A stretch of DNA of 64,000 nt from Ignelater luminosus. Lineage: Eukaryota; Arthropoda; Insecta; Coleoptera; Elateridae. Below the pieces are notes generated by a model that had not been told where the DNA came from, did not search any database, and saw only the letters and a list, made by a program, of their open reading frames with translations. Below, one piece after another: positions 48,101 to 60,529 of this stretch. Both the position numbers and the translations under genes were made by a program. The DNA is taken from positions 186,001 through 250,000 of the forward strand of contig VTPC01089973.1 in the NCBI GenBank assembly GCA_011009095.1, given 5' to 3'. Position 1 is the stretch's first letter; every line of letters starts with the position of its first letter.

Positions 48101-48491
48101 GAACAAAACTGTACGCTAGTGCCCCATCAACATTGTGTTTTTTTTTTAAGAAAATGTTAGGTTAGAACAAGTTGCCTGTGCATAGAAATAACATGAGACT
48201 TAATTTACGATTATATTTATTGTTTGCATCCATTAGAATTGTAAATAAATCCTTACTTACTTTCTTGTAAGCCTTCAAAGATTCTGGCGTTACTTCTCAC
48301 GGTACTGTAAAAGTTTCAAAAATTATTTTTGCGTAGGACCCACATGCTTTATCTGAGATATCAAGATGCACTGACAAAATGATGTTAAATACATCACCTA
48401 ATGCTGCAGTCATAGAGACATCTATTATTGTTTCGACAAAACAACAACTTACGCTAATTCCCCGATTACGCTATTGCCCCGGTCTCCCCTA

Positions 48492-51250
48492 TAGACTTTC
48501 AGAGAAAACATTTATTTGATACTGTGTGTTAAGCGTTTTTAAATATTGCCCACTATATTCTAGATCCGATCCTGGTACATTCTGCGTACCTAATTGAAAA
48601 CTTTTTATTAGAACAGTTAACACAAAGTCTTAAATCAAGAAAATCTTAGATGATCAAGTAATCACAAAGCTCCAACATCTGTATTAAATCTAAGAAGAAA
48701 TTTTAGGGAAAAAAAACAGCGAAGAAAAGAGACGCAAAAGGGTAAAAAATAACAAAAAATAAACTAATAATTGTAAATGTAAGATAGAAAACAGAAAACA
48801 AAATGAATGACTAAAAAATTCCGCTTTGATTTACTTTTTCCTCAGTTTGCAATCTTCTTTTTTGTACAGTATACGTACAAAGTTAAATTTTGTTTATTTT
48901 AAAATAAAATTCAATCAAGGGAATTACAGAATATGTCAACAAAGTTAAATATTAACGATGAAACTTTAAACTGCAGCAACGTTTAAAACTAATAATAAAT
49001 TATGGAGGTGTCAGTTAGTTTTTGCATAAACTTGTAAATAAAGTTATTTACGCTATTTAAGCAGGCAATACTTGCAATATTTATTGCTGCAGTTGCATGT
49101 ATTGTCGTTAATTACGCCTTACGAGTCCCCGGACTTATAAATGAAAAGTTATAAAACTCTCATTTTAAATATTAATTCTAACTAGCGTACTTTATACAAA
49201 ATAAACATAAAATATTAAATAATATTAATAAAGATAATTGTAGTAATCTTTCATAGGTTTAATATTTATTAGGAAATGTTTTAGTTTGTGTTTTTATTAA
49301 TTCCAGACAGCAATAACTATTTAAAATTGTGACGGTAATAAAAACAATTAGAAATTACTTTAAGTGTGTCGTTACTTTTAAGAAACTGACAATCGTTTGT
49401 ATGTTAATATAAATGTAACCGCAGCATACAACTAAATTAGCAACTAAATAGTTAAATAAATAAGCCTGTTAGTGAGGGCGCTCTGCACCATGATTTGTTG
49501 GACGCTGGCACGATATCGGCTTCTCAGTTTTATACGTTATGCGTGAGGAATTAATAACGTCCCTATAAATATAAAATAACTTCTCGATAGAATGTATACA
49601 CTTACCGATAGACTATAATTCATAACAAAAGATATTTAAAGAACTTTGACTCTACTATAAACTCAACGTTTGCAGTTGTTGTCATTTATTATTGTTCACC
49701 AAAAATTTCAATTTCTTGCGTGGTCGTTATACTCTACTGCAGAATGGAAAAAATTAACAGTTGTTTAGTTTTTATTGGGGGGAATGACGACCCGTTACTA
49801 CTAGGTACAAACTCACAACATTACATCATTTACTGGAAATCTGAACATAAATAATCTCTTATAAATAAACATCTGTTATTTTAGCCATTAACTTCCAAGG
49901 GAAATTTAGAAGCTTTCGAAAAGTAAATGCTAAAGTTTAGTCTATTTCTACGCAATTAGCATTTACTAATTTATTGTTCTATTTTGCAAAAATATATAAG
50001 TTTAGATTTTTCAGAAGCTTTGCTAAAGATTTATGGTTATTAATCTGGAAAGACATATGCCGACTTTCAGCTCAACGTCGGAAAAAAATTTATCCCCTCC
50101 AAAACGAGATTTACGTCGTAAGTCCAGACAATTGCTGATTTCGTGATCATTGTTATATTTATTATTCTAACTATGTCACTATGTATCTATTATTCGCAGC
50201 CAACTGCATTACTGAACACTACATTTTCCACCATACTTTTAGAAATCTCTGAATTTTTAGATAAAGGTTTATAAAGTCTATTTCAAGTACCCAACTGAAA
50301 ATTAATATACTTGATTTAGAACGAACCACAGATACAGATCCTAGTTTTGCCTTGTATAGGCCTTAGATTAAATATATTTAGTGGTGGTCTGCCAACTGTG
50401 CTATCCAATTTAACGTATGTAGTCCAGCGTTCTAGAGCTATCTTGCACAAAGCAAGAGAAGGCTCGAATCTAAATTTTTATATACTCGGTATATTCATTT
50501 CTATGCACTAATGTGAAATGCAACGTATCTCATATTTTAAAGATCTCAAATTCATACATACTATTTTCTGAAATTACAGGTGGTTATTACAGTTCATTAT
50601 TTATCCACCTACTTCTGCTAGACTCATCATCAAACTTTCTAAGATATTTAAAATCATACTAAATGCAAAGTAAAAAATAATGAAAACATCAGCATTGTGT
50701 TATATTCCTGAAAAGATCAAAAACGGAGCAAATGGCGATTTTCAAATCTTTCATTAGGATTCTTACTTCAGAATTTATTTGTAAGCTAAGGTCAACCAGG
50801 AAGTAAGAAGTGATTTGAATCAGTTCTCTGTGTATGCAGAATTGAACAATCCTGCTTAGTCAAAAAGTTAAGTAAGCTCATGACAAACAGCCTCTATTGT
50901 ACTCTTACGGAACAAGAAATCACCCAAGTCAAGCTGGACATTCTATGTTAGAGATGCCAAGAGTAGACATTATAGACATTAGTATCGTAATAGTTTAATT
51001 AGTCTTTGCATTGGAATGAAAACGATATTTCAATATTAACGATTTCTTCTTCCCAAGAGAAAGGCTACATGCCTGAAGAGAAGATTTGATCAACCGTCCC
51101 TATTCTTTCAGCTTCATGAATATACAAGATTGGCAGCTAGTTGAGATCCACTCTTTCCTTGTTCCTGGCAAAAAAATTCGAAAGACTGCTCTACAGACGA
51201 CTATACTCTCATTGCTGGTAAAAACAAGATTAGAGCGTGTAGAGTAGAGA
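48492..51250. other. No feature recognised
   Basis: About 2.8 kb of AT-rich DNA without notable open frames, element ends or RNA genes. A sequence near 50445 (aaggctcgaatct) resembles a tRNA B box, but no tRNA fold could be drawn around it. Confidence 0.45.
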
Positions 51251-53710
51251 CTAGAGACAGAAAGCCCCATGTGGGGTTGCTAAATCCTCCATCGAGCGTC
51301 TTCCCAGGTGGCGGATAGGGGAACGCCTTACAGATATGGATACCACCTGGAAAATCAAATACCCGAGCGGACCAAAACTAGCGCTACCGTAGCGTCTGTT
51401 TCTGCAGAAACGGCTGCACACAGCGTCTGTTCCCCATATTAGGGGCGGCTGAACTTCATATCTTCCAACTCGCATGGCCAGCGTAAAAAAGATTATGGCT
51501 ACTAACCTCTTAAAATAGCAGATTTTAAAACGAAAGGAACTGGTCTCCAGGTGGGTAGAAGGCAAAGTTCTAAATCCCACACCTTTAAGGTCTGCCTCAA
51601 AAAATCTGGGGGAGGCAAAAGTTTGCAGAAATTATCGAAAATTAAATTATATCTTGCTACATATAACATCAAAACGCTGTAATCTATAGAAAAAACTGGA
51701 CGTATTAAAGAGAAAAATGGAGTGGATCAAGTGGAGCATCTTTGGACTTTGCAAGACCAGGCTGACGGAAAAAATGCCTCACACTCAAAGCGGAACACTT
51801 GCTATATCATAACAGCAGAGACCCAAACACGCATGTTGGTGGCGCAGCATTGCTAATACATAAAGATATTAAACATGTATTAACTACTATGAGAACCATA
51901 TCAACAAGAGTCATTTATGCCGTTTTAAAATATATTATCAAAGCGATATAGTCTCCAAGTGATTTGGGTATACGCTTCTACAAACACTTCACTACTAGAA
52001 GAAATAAAACAACTACACAAAGATATCTCAATGGCAATAAGAGCCGAAAAGCGCACTTTACCGTTGCAATGGAGGACTTTAATGCCAAAATCGAAAATTC
52101 CAACAACGGTAATATTTCGAATAAAGGACGCTTTGGACTAGGCTTGGCAAACGATCCGGGAGAAATGCTGTTGAACTACCTATAAAATGAGAACCTTTAT
52201 TGTATGAACATCTTTTTCAAAAACTTTTGCATAGAAGGTGAACTTGGAAAAGTCCAAACGCACAAACGAAAGATGAAATAGATTATATAATGACAAACAA
52301 AGACCATATAATCTCTGACGTCACGGTGTTGAATAAACCTGACGTAGATAGTGACCAAAGCAAAAGTTGAATTAAACATTAGATTAGCAAGGCAAAAACT
52401 AATGAAACTAAATGAAAAATTTAAGAACATTGACAGTCTAAAGAAGATGGAGATTGATACATTAGAAAATAGAATAAGAACCAACATTCCAACAGCAGCA
52501 AAGAAAATATGTTCAAGGACAAACAAACAGAAAAACCAGACTATCAAAAACACCCATAGAGCTTTTAGAAGAAAGAAGAGTCGACAGAATACTCAGATTT
52601 GAATAAAACTATCAGAAAAAAAAGTTAAAGAAGACATACGAAAACATAATATAGAAAGAATCAATGCCGTTATTGAGCGTAACTGTAATATAAAGATTCT
52701 TAGACAAGAAAGACTAACAGGTAACACTAAAATACATCAGATTAAAAACAAAGATAGAAAAATAATCTCGAAGGTGGTCAAAGACTTTTATACTCAGCTC
52801 TACTCGACCACCATTTTACAACACCGGAAAATATCACAAATGTCAGGTCTGAAAATATCCCATCCTTTACCAAAGACGAAATAAAGCACGCATTGTGACA
52901 AATAAAGAACGGCCGTAGTCCTGGCCTAGATGGAATTTCTGTGGAAATGTTAAAACTTGCAGGTGCTGCTACTATACAGTCAATCGAAACTCTGATGAAT
53001 AAATGCTTGTCAGAGAGCCAAGTTCGGAAGACTTGACAAACTGTAAAAGTTGTTCTTTTACATAAGACGGATGACAAAATGAGGATAGAAAACTATAGAC
53101 CTATTAGTCTGCTGTCACAACCGTATAAATTGCCAACGAAGATTATAACAAACAGACTGACCAACAAGCTCGATGACTTCCAACCACCGGAACAGGTCGA
53201 ATTTCGGGAAGGCTACAGCATCATATTCACGTAATTCGACTGCTGATCAAAAAACGCAACGAATACAATCTCTCGGTACACCTAGCCTTTGTAGATTATA
53301 ATAAGACTTTTGACTCAGTTGCGTTCTGGGCGGTGTTTAAAGCAATGGATTCTGCACGTATTGACTCCAGATATAGAAACCTTTTACAACACATTTATGA
53401 TAGAGACACATTTCAGGTTGAATTAGCTGATGATCTCAAAACAAACAAAATTAGTTTAAACAGAGGCGTAAGGCAAGGGGATACTAGTTTTCCTAAACTA
53501 TTTTTTCTTGTACTAGAGATGGCCTTTAAAAACTTAAACAGCAATCACAAAGGCATTAACTTTGACGGCCGCTATCTCAACCATCTACGTTTTGAGAATG
53601 ATATTGCTCTCATTAGCAACGATCCAAGTGAATTACATCAAAGACTAAAGAGAACTACAAGTAGTTTCTGAAGAAATAGGCCTTACCACGAACATTAAAA
53701 AGAAAAAAAA
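51251..53710 (+). mobile_element. RTE-type LINE, broken
   Basis: Plus-strand RTE-type non-LTR element. A G/C-richer leader (51251-51600) precedes KLKLYLATYNIKTL (about 51635-51675), the usual beginning of the endonuclease. Then come HFTVAMEDFNAKIENSNNGN (about 52053-52110), where the usual GDFN reads EDFN, and DEIDYIMTNKDHIISDVTVL (about 52270-52335). A Lys-rich linker frame spans 52351-52602. The reverse transcriptase shows NGRSPGLDGISVEMLKLAGA (about 52908-52970), a RIENYRPISLLSQPYKLPTK block (about 53082-53145), LAFVDYNKTFDSVAFWAVFK (about 53280-53340), RGVRQGDTSFPKLFF (about 53462-53510) and LNHLRFENDIALISND (about 53576-53625). Its catalytic box reads FEND rather than FADD. Several frameshifts are present. 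The copy ends abruptly in an A-rich run near 53700, with no 3' domain. Confidence 0.9.
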
Positions 53711-54719
53711 ACAGTGTGACCTGTCCTGTCGTTATAAACTAATTACCTAATTACTTCAAAGAAAAAAATTAGACTATAATGGTACAAATTGTAAAACGAT
53801 ACCAACGAAAGTGCAGCCACAGCCTTTCTTTCGTAAGTCCGCCACTTGAACATATTGCAGTTTTAGATAACAGATCTTATAAGCAAATTTAGTTTTTTCC
53901 GAGCGATAAATATGAATTTGGACTATTACTGTTTAACAGATAATAAAGAACTTAAACACTGTTAACTTAAAATGTACCCGTCGAGTTTTGCATATGCGAA
54001 TTTAATTTCTTTAGACTGTTAAGAAGTCTAATATTGTAGTTACAGTAAAGGCAAACCTGCTTCAAAGCCTGGTAGGTGTGGGCAGAGAGAAGAGAAAGAT
54101 ACAGAAAAGACAGTAGAACAGAAAAATCTAAACCACTCTAGTTCCATTATTGTAGTTTGGATTCTGTAGCTAGTGGAATTAAGAAAAAAGTCAAAAGTTC
54201 AGATGTGAGCATTTTAGAAGTATAGGTACCTAGTGATACTTTGCGAAACGTGTCTAGAATTTTATATAGAATTTACTTAAAAATGTGAAACACACACATG
54301 ATGATTCATTTAAAGAACTACAGCTGGCATATGTCTAGTTTTTTAGACCACCCGGTATGATGCAAAATAATTTCTAAAATATTTGACTTGCACGCAGGCG
54401 GTCAATGATCCTGCGAGAGCCCTGTGCATTAACGTTATTCATCTTATTTATATTTTAATCCAAATCTATCCAAACGGTCACCGTAAAAGTGATAAAAAAG
54501 CAACCCTTCTATAAATTCTTTTTTATCCGAATTTGGTAGTATCTCTACCGAGTATATGTCGAAGATTTCATTAACAAAGGAATTTACACTATAAACTTTT
54601 CGACTGTTCCGATAGATTTGAAATGCAGTACTTCCTTAATCATATGCCTTAATGCCGTTACGTGTATGGCAAGTGGAGTTGAGGTTATTTACCTGCTCTA
54701 TATTTGCCTTTCAATTTTT
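53711..54719. other. No feature recognised
   Basis: AT-rich DNA between two LINE copies with no open frame or repeat ends seen. Confidence 0.45.
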
Positions 54720-56560
54720 CCTAGCTTGCGTTAATTGGTTGATTCCTTTCCATGCTGTACCATTTTTCTTAGCATTTTCTTTTTCTCTTTAATTCCATCA
54801 TCCCACTTTCTCCTTGGTCTTCCCCGTTTGTTCTGGCACTCTTGCTTTGTACATATTTTGTAAGTCTATTGTTCGAACCGCTAGTTTATTTATGGGCTCA
54901 ATTTGTAAGTTCTGTCTATATGTCACATTTCTTATTCTATTCCTTTTAGTTTTATTCTCTATTCTTCTGTAAATCTCATTTTCATTACATTTATAAGTGT
55001 TTTATGATTTTTTTGTGTAAAAGTTTGTGATTTGCCACCGTACATTATCATCGGTCTACTTTTCTAACTACTACTGTTTTTATCGTTTTTAGTATTTCCT
55101 TCTTTTCTAAGAATATTGTTTTCATTATCTTAAATATTTTTTTTGTTTCTCCCATCTTTTCATATATTTTTCCTTATACTTTCCTGTTGTTTCTATTATC
55201 GATCCTTAACATTTGCAACTTTCTACTTATTCTATTTGTTTTCTCTGCATTCTTTTTGTAACATAGCTTTAACTATATCTATTGTATATTTTTATTATTC
55301 GTTTTCTAAGAATTTTTCATATCTCCATGTTCGTATCCGATCAAACGCTTTTTCGAGATCTATAAAACAAGTATGTATATCTTTGTTCTTGTTTATGAGT
55401 TTTTCCGTGGGCTGTTTTATCATGAACATTGAGTCTTGTTTACTCTTTCCAATTTTAAACACACACTGCCTGTTTTCAATTGTTGTTTCAATGCTATTTC
55501 TCATCCTTTCTTCTATTATTCTGGTCAATATCATCTCTGAAACACTACTTACCCTGTAATTGTTGCAATCTCTCTTATCTCCTTTTTAAATACAATTCCT
55601 AAATTCCATTTTTTGTAGTACTCATTATACCTCATTCATTACATTAGTTAGTTGTTTAGTTTCTTCTTCTCCCATATATTTTGTCATTTCTAGAGTTATG
55701 TTGTCTCTCCCAGACGCTTTTCCTTACTGTAGCTTTTTAATGGCCCTTATTACTTCTTTTTCTTGTAACAGTTCTACTTCCTGTTTGTCATTTATTTCTT
55801 CCGTTTCCTCTGGTTTATTTATTTCTATTTCAGATTTCATCCTATTATTATTTTATCTTGTTAGGTTTCCTACTTTGTTTTCTTCATGTCTTTTGTTTGT
55901 TGTATTTCTTGTTTCACAGTTTTCCTTCTCGACATCTATTTGATTTTGAATTTTATTTTATTTTCTTTTCCGTACACAAATAGATAATTTTTTCTAATAG
56001 TTTTTTTTCTGCTCTTCCGTTGTTATATCAGTATTCTGACATACGTCCACTAATTTTGTTTCCTGTCGGATCCTGCAAATATTTATCCCATTTCCATTCC
56101 TTGTTTCTTTCTTCCCTCCCCTTCCTTCTGATAATCTCTTGTATTTCTTTCTCTCTGACAGTCACATCATTATTTATAAACGTCTTATCATTAAGATGCC
56201 TTAGTTTGTTCTTATTTCTAAGAATTTTGGTATTCTCTTGAGATTTTATACTTCAATTATGCATGTTTTATCACCTATCTTCTTCATATTTATTATGTGG
56301 ACATTTATTTCTAATTTTTCCGTTACGAAAGTTTTCATTCCTTCTCTTAACATAACGTATTATTATATCTACTGTTTATTCTCTTCCCTGTAACTATCAA
56401 ATTATTTTTCCTCTTTTCTCTTTCTAAGGGTCCAAATTTTATTTCCTATGAGTCCCCTCTTTTGATTCCCATGTTTTCTTTCAGCACGCCTTCTACATTT
56501 TCTTTCAGCACATCTTCCATATTTTCTCCAAGTTTTAGATGATTAGTTTTGATCTTACAC
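54720..56560 (-). mobile_element. LINE fragment (reverse transcriptase), minus strand
   Basis: The best frame (55295-55534, 79 codons) reads MILTRIIEERMRNSIETTIE, then DIHTCFIDLEKAFDRIRTWR, the palm of a non-LTR reverse transcriptase. Upstream are GDKRDCNNYR (about 55585-55555), and GKASGRDNITLEMTKYMGEE and KQLTNVMNEV (about 55725-55625). A Lys/Glu-rich region continues to about 56560 with VREKEIQEIIRRKGREERNK (about 56170-56105). Downstream, after a deletion that removed the YADD box, the C-terminal block appears as QIEPINKLAVRT (about 54920-54880) and then GRPRRKWDDGIKEK (about 54825-54785). Because the coding strand is A-rich, the plus strand shows several false Phe/Leu/Ser-rich membrane-like frames (55143-55559, 55698-55943, 56020-56241). 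The clade looks like the same broad RTE/Jockey-like group as the copy at 10-14 kb, but the sequence differs. Confidence 0.82.
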
Positions 56561-58140
56561 TATTTAACGCAAGGCAAGATAAAACAATGATGGGAATAGT
56601 AACGGAATGCAAATCTATTGTTGTAGAAGGAAAATATATGTAAGAGGAGGTGCATTCACCATTTAATTTTAAAAACTATACAGGCAAATCTTTGAAAATT
56701 TGAAAAACAAAACACTTTTAGAAGATAACTGCAATACGTAACTAGAATTCCCTATACTTGTAGATTATATTTCATGGGTGATTCCTTACATTGTGCATTT
56801 AAATACGAAAGTGAACTCGTGTTAAGTTGTAAGTGGTTTCGCTTATATAAAAAACAATATAATACCAAGTTTACAGAAATAAAATCAAAACCTTTTATAC
56901 AAAACTTTAAAATTAGATTATCTTAAGTATACCCTGGTTAATATTCTCACATGTTACATGAGTTCTTCCCTGTACAGACCTAGAAAATTAGAAGTTAATA
57001 GACACGAATCTAATAATTAATAAACGGAATATGACTTTCGATTCAAGTACATTTTAATTTTCAGTGTAGTATTGAAATAGACTATAATATATGAAAATTC
57101 ATATAGAAATTTGTAACAGTGATACAAATGATCAACAACTATTTAACTTCATGACACGCCTTCGCTAGTTTTTTATTTACAAAATAAATTTCTTATTAAA
57201 AGCGCAATTATGGCATTTCCGAGTTTCTTTTTAAAGTCACCGATATCTGCGAGTAAGTCATAATTAAACTCTGCTAGAAGGAAACTCAGCACAAATCATT
57301 AGTTTGCTAACACTGCGAATACGCCCCAAGTACCTATAACTGTTATGATCTTTAAATAATTCACGGAGAGTAATTCGAGAGCTAACTTAAAGTTAAAATA
57401 CAGCTCTAATAAAATGAAAGTGCTTTATCCTGTAAGTTAAAGACTTTATAAGTTATCTTTGAACTGCCCTCCTATTAATATAGTGTAACTAATTGCAGAT
57501 TCAAATAACTATAATGACCTTTTAGGTCACATACAACATTTAATTTTATTAAAACAGATATGCCTTTCTTTAATGCGTATTTGATATAAATTGTTTTGCA
57601 GTTTTCAGTTGAGTTTATTATAGAGTCTTACTAATGCTATAGTGATTGATTTTAAAAATTATTACTCCTAGTTATTTTTTAAACGGCACTTCAGTGATTC
57701 GCTCTTTTAGTAAAACTGCAAAAGCCTAAAAGAAAACTAAACCGTTTCTATTAGGTTGCTCTACTACCTTCGAACCTTTCAGAGTTTCTCATTACTGAAG
57801 TAACAAAATTATGAAATGATCAAAGTCATAAAATAAATATGAGATTTATCGTTAAATACACTCCAAACTAATATTCAACGTTCTTCTTTTTAGCCTTGTT
57901 GATTGAAATCAAATACAGAAAGTTCTTTATTACTACAGTGGCACGAAAAGACCCTGCATCATTTTAAAAATGGAGGAAAATTAAGTTCTAAATGCGCAAT
58001 TTCCAAATATTTTTCAGCCATTTGTTCTCTATTGCACAGAAGTAGTTAGCCACAATAATTTTAAAAAAACACAGCAAAAGTTTGTTTAAAAACGAAATAT
58101 AACTGGAAAACAAATTTATTTCAAATTAAACCGGAATATA
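56561..58140. other. No feature recognised
   Basis: About 1.6 kb of AT-rich DNA without supported features. Confidence 0.45.
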
Positions 58141-60350
58141 GGGTAAATATAGGAGAGGTAGACTACGAAGAGAGACGAACCAGTTGAGTTACTGAAGCCA
58201 CTATCCGACTATACCTATAGCACAAACACAACCACAATAGCATTATAGACGGAAGTGACGTTAAACGGATTGGTTAAATTCATTAGTGAGTTGTTGAAGG
58301 TACTAATATCTCAACAGTGCACAAAGTTTTATGGCTGTTGGACACTTACGATAATTGCATTATTTGTGATAAGTTTTTTTAATAATATTTTATACTGGCA
58401 ACCAAGTAAGTTGCATGTTAAATTATCTAACCTCACAATATTTAGAATTGTTGATTTTAAACCATTACACTAATCTGGTTCATCTCTCCTATACATTTAG
58501 GATAGATGGACCGCTTTTTTAGAGGAGAATTGGACCCTATTTAAATTGTTAGAGATTTGAAATTAGTAGAACAACAATTATTTACTGCAGTATTTGGTAA
58601 ATAAAAAATGTCTTTTTCAGTACAATAAAATGCCTAATTTGTATACAAGAAAAGAGAATTATGGACAGCTAGATGCACTTCAAAATGTTCTCGAAACTGT
58701 GGAAAATGATACAATGGGAATAAACGAAGCAGCAAAGAATTTTAGAATACCCTCAAGTACTTTGAAACGGAGAAAGAAGAGCAGCAATCTTATAAAAGAA
58801 AATCGCCTAGGCCCAGCTTCCAGTTTAGGGGACGCTGCTGAAACCAAACTAGTGTTACATATCAAAAAACTTCAATTAACTAAGTACCATGGCCTATAAT
58901 CTGGCGACGAGATTGAATATTAAACACGAATTCGATACAAAAACTGACAAAACAGGTTAAGTTTGGCTTAACAAGTTTCCAAGACGCCAACGAAAGCTAG
59001 CAATACGCAAATCTGAAACAGTGTCACTTGCTCGTTCACAGGAATGTTGAGGAAAACTGTTAAATCTTACTTTGAGCTTCTGGAAAGAACTCTTGAAAAA
59101 ACGATTTATTCGACAAGATAGGAAATGTGTACAATATGGAGAAGCTGGGCTTTAACTAAATGATAAACCTTTCGAGTGAGAAAGGAGAAACCACAAGTGG
59201 AAAAAAGTATTTCATCCGCCTTATTTCGACTTTAAAGACAAGAATAAAAAGGAAGAATTAGCTAATGGTATGTCACCTGGTTCTACTATTACCATTTCTC
59301 AAAGTTCTGCTTATATAAACGCTGAGATATTCCTAGATTGGTTAAAACTCACTTCGTCCTTCAAAAGATGCCCGGCAAGGTCCTTTTAATCTAGCGCAGA
59401 CACATGTCACACACAACCTCTGTGGAAGTGTTAGAATTAACAAAGGAAAACGATATAATTATATTGTGTCTACCCAGTCATAGCACACCTTGTTTCCAGT
59501 TATTGGATCTAGCATTTTTTAAATCTTTCAAGTTCAATTATTTTGCGGCATGCAACAACTTCATAGAAACAAACCCGACAAGAAAACTTAACACACTTCA
59601 GTTTGGAGAATTACTAACCATTCAGAATGCTGTTTCAGCTTTTCGAGCATCGGGTATTGTACCATTCGATCCGGATGCTGTTCCTGATTACGCGTTCCTA
59701 CTACAAAATGAAGGTGTTATTGAGCAATCACAGGAATCCAAAGAAGATTCTACTGCTACACCTTCTTGTGCCTCACCAAATAAAATCACTACTGGAAAAC
59801 TATTAAATGAAGTTTCTCCTGTTCATGCTATTTTAGACATAGCTGCAATAAAAAAACGCGAAAAAGTGTAGTAAACATCTTAAATTCACCAGAGAATATT
59901 AATAACGTTAAGTAATATAAGAACAAAAATATAAAGAAGAACAGAGCCATACCTTTAAAAATATGTACCTCAATATGATTCTTCCTTAGACTACGACAGC
60001 TCAGTCTTAGATGAACGCGAAAAAAGTAACGAGGGCGACGAGAATAAATGTGCTGGATGTGAAAAGGACTATATAAAGACGAAAAGAAGAGAATGTTGGA
60101 TTAAGTGTCTTAGATGCGGACGTTGAATGCACGAAGGATGCACTAAGTACTCGGATTTGTAAGATTTGTGTGGAAAACATGCCAAAAAATCAAAACACCA
60201 ATTAGATTTGGTCGAACAGAACAACAGGCTTTTGTTTCAGTAGATTTTATAAATCGTTTTACACAAATTACCAGCTGCAGTGTATCTCTCCTAACCCAAG
60301 AAACTTATCAGTGTTTCACAAAAAGTAGTCCATCTCTCCTACACTTACCC
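58141..60350 (+). mobile_element. pogo/Tigger-like element with TA-flanked ends
   Basis: The ends pair over 26 bp: GGGTAAATATAGGAGAGGTA at 58141 and, on the other strand, GGGTAAGTGTAGGAGAGATG ending at 60350, both continuing to GACTAC with four mismatches in total. TA flanks both ends (58139-58140, 60351-60352). Length 2210 bp. The same motif recurs inside the left end: inverted at 58478-58497 and again in forward orientation at 58499-58515 (taggatagatggaccgc). The first 357 bases therefore look like a separate mini-element joined to the main one. The interior encodes a broken transposase with a C-terminal zinc finger. Confidence 0.9.
58630..60160 (+). pseudogene. pogo-type transposase pseudogene with terminal zinc finger
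   Basis: The start at 58630 (MPNLYTRKENYGQLDALQNV) is the first Met of a psq-type helix-turn-helix domain (GINEAAKNFRIPSSTLKRRK), open to 58899. After stops come IRKSETVSLARSQ (about 59000-59045), then FELLERTLEKT (about 59070-59105), and NGMSPGSTITISQSSAYINA with EIFLDWLK (about 59265-59350). The first catalytic Asp region reads QYGEAGL, so that Asp is lost. A 155-codon frame (59404-59871) gives TTSVEVLELTKENDIIILCL, then PSHSTPCFQLLDLAFFKSFK, where the third acidic residue is kept as Asp, and FRASGIVPFDPDAVPDYAF. The finger at about 60048-60155 reads CAGCEKDY, WIKCLRCGR, a stop in place of Trp, then HEGCTKYS. Lost residues, stops and shifts disable it. Confidence 0.87.
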
Positions 60351-60529
60351 TATACAGACTATATAAAAATAGAAAGAAACTTTAAATTTTCTATTAATAC
60401 TTGATTTGACATTGTTGGTAATACTAATAACCAATTCACATTATGTTGGGATGAAACTTACCAGTCTCCCTAACTCGTTCCTGCAAATACAGTGGTACCA
60501 AGATGGAACTAGAAATTGATTCTGTTTTT

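Larger units (their letters stand above)
47667..48489 (-). mobile_element. pogo/Tigger-like element, 5' part
   Basis: On the minus strand the element appears to start at 48489 with GGGGAGACCGGGGCAATAGC, preceded by TA (48490-48491). The start resembles the end of the 31459-33122 element (GGGGAGAG). A leader of about 470 bases holds five copies of a GGGGCAATAGC-like word, two of them forming a perfect hairpin. The transposase begins at 48014. The rest of the element lies in or beyond the N gap, and its other end was not identified. Confidence 0.8.

Noticed and set aside
50380..50470. Possible tRNA or tRNA-derived SINE
   Set aside because: Only a B-box-like word is present; there is no A box at the right distance and no cloverleaf.
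51251..51580. A 109-codon minus-strand frame
   Set aside because: It lies antisense to the LINE leader and has no protein-like features of its own.
55143..56241. Several Phe/Leu/Ser-rich plus-strand frames that look like membrane proteins
   Set aside because: They are the reverse complement of an A-rich LINE coding strand; the minus strand has clear reverse transcriptase motifs.
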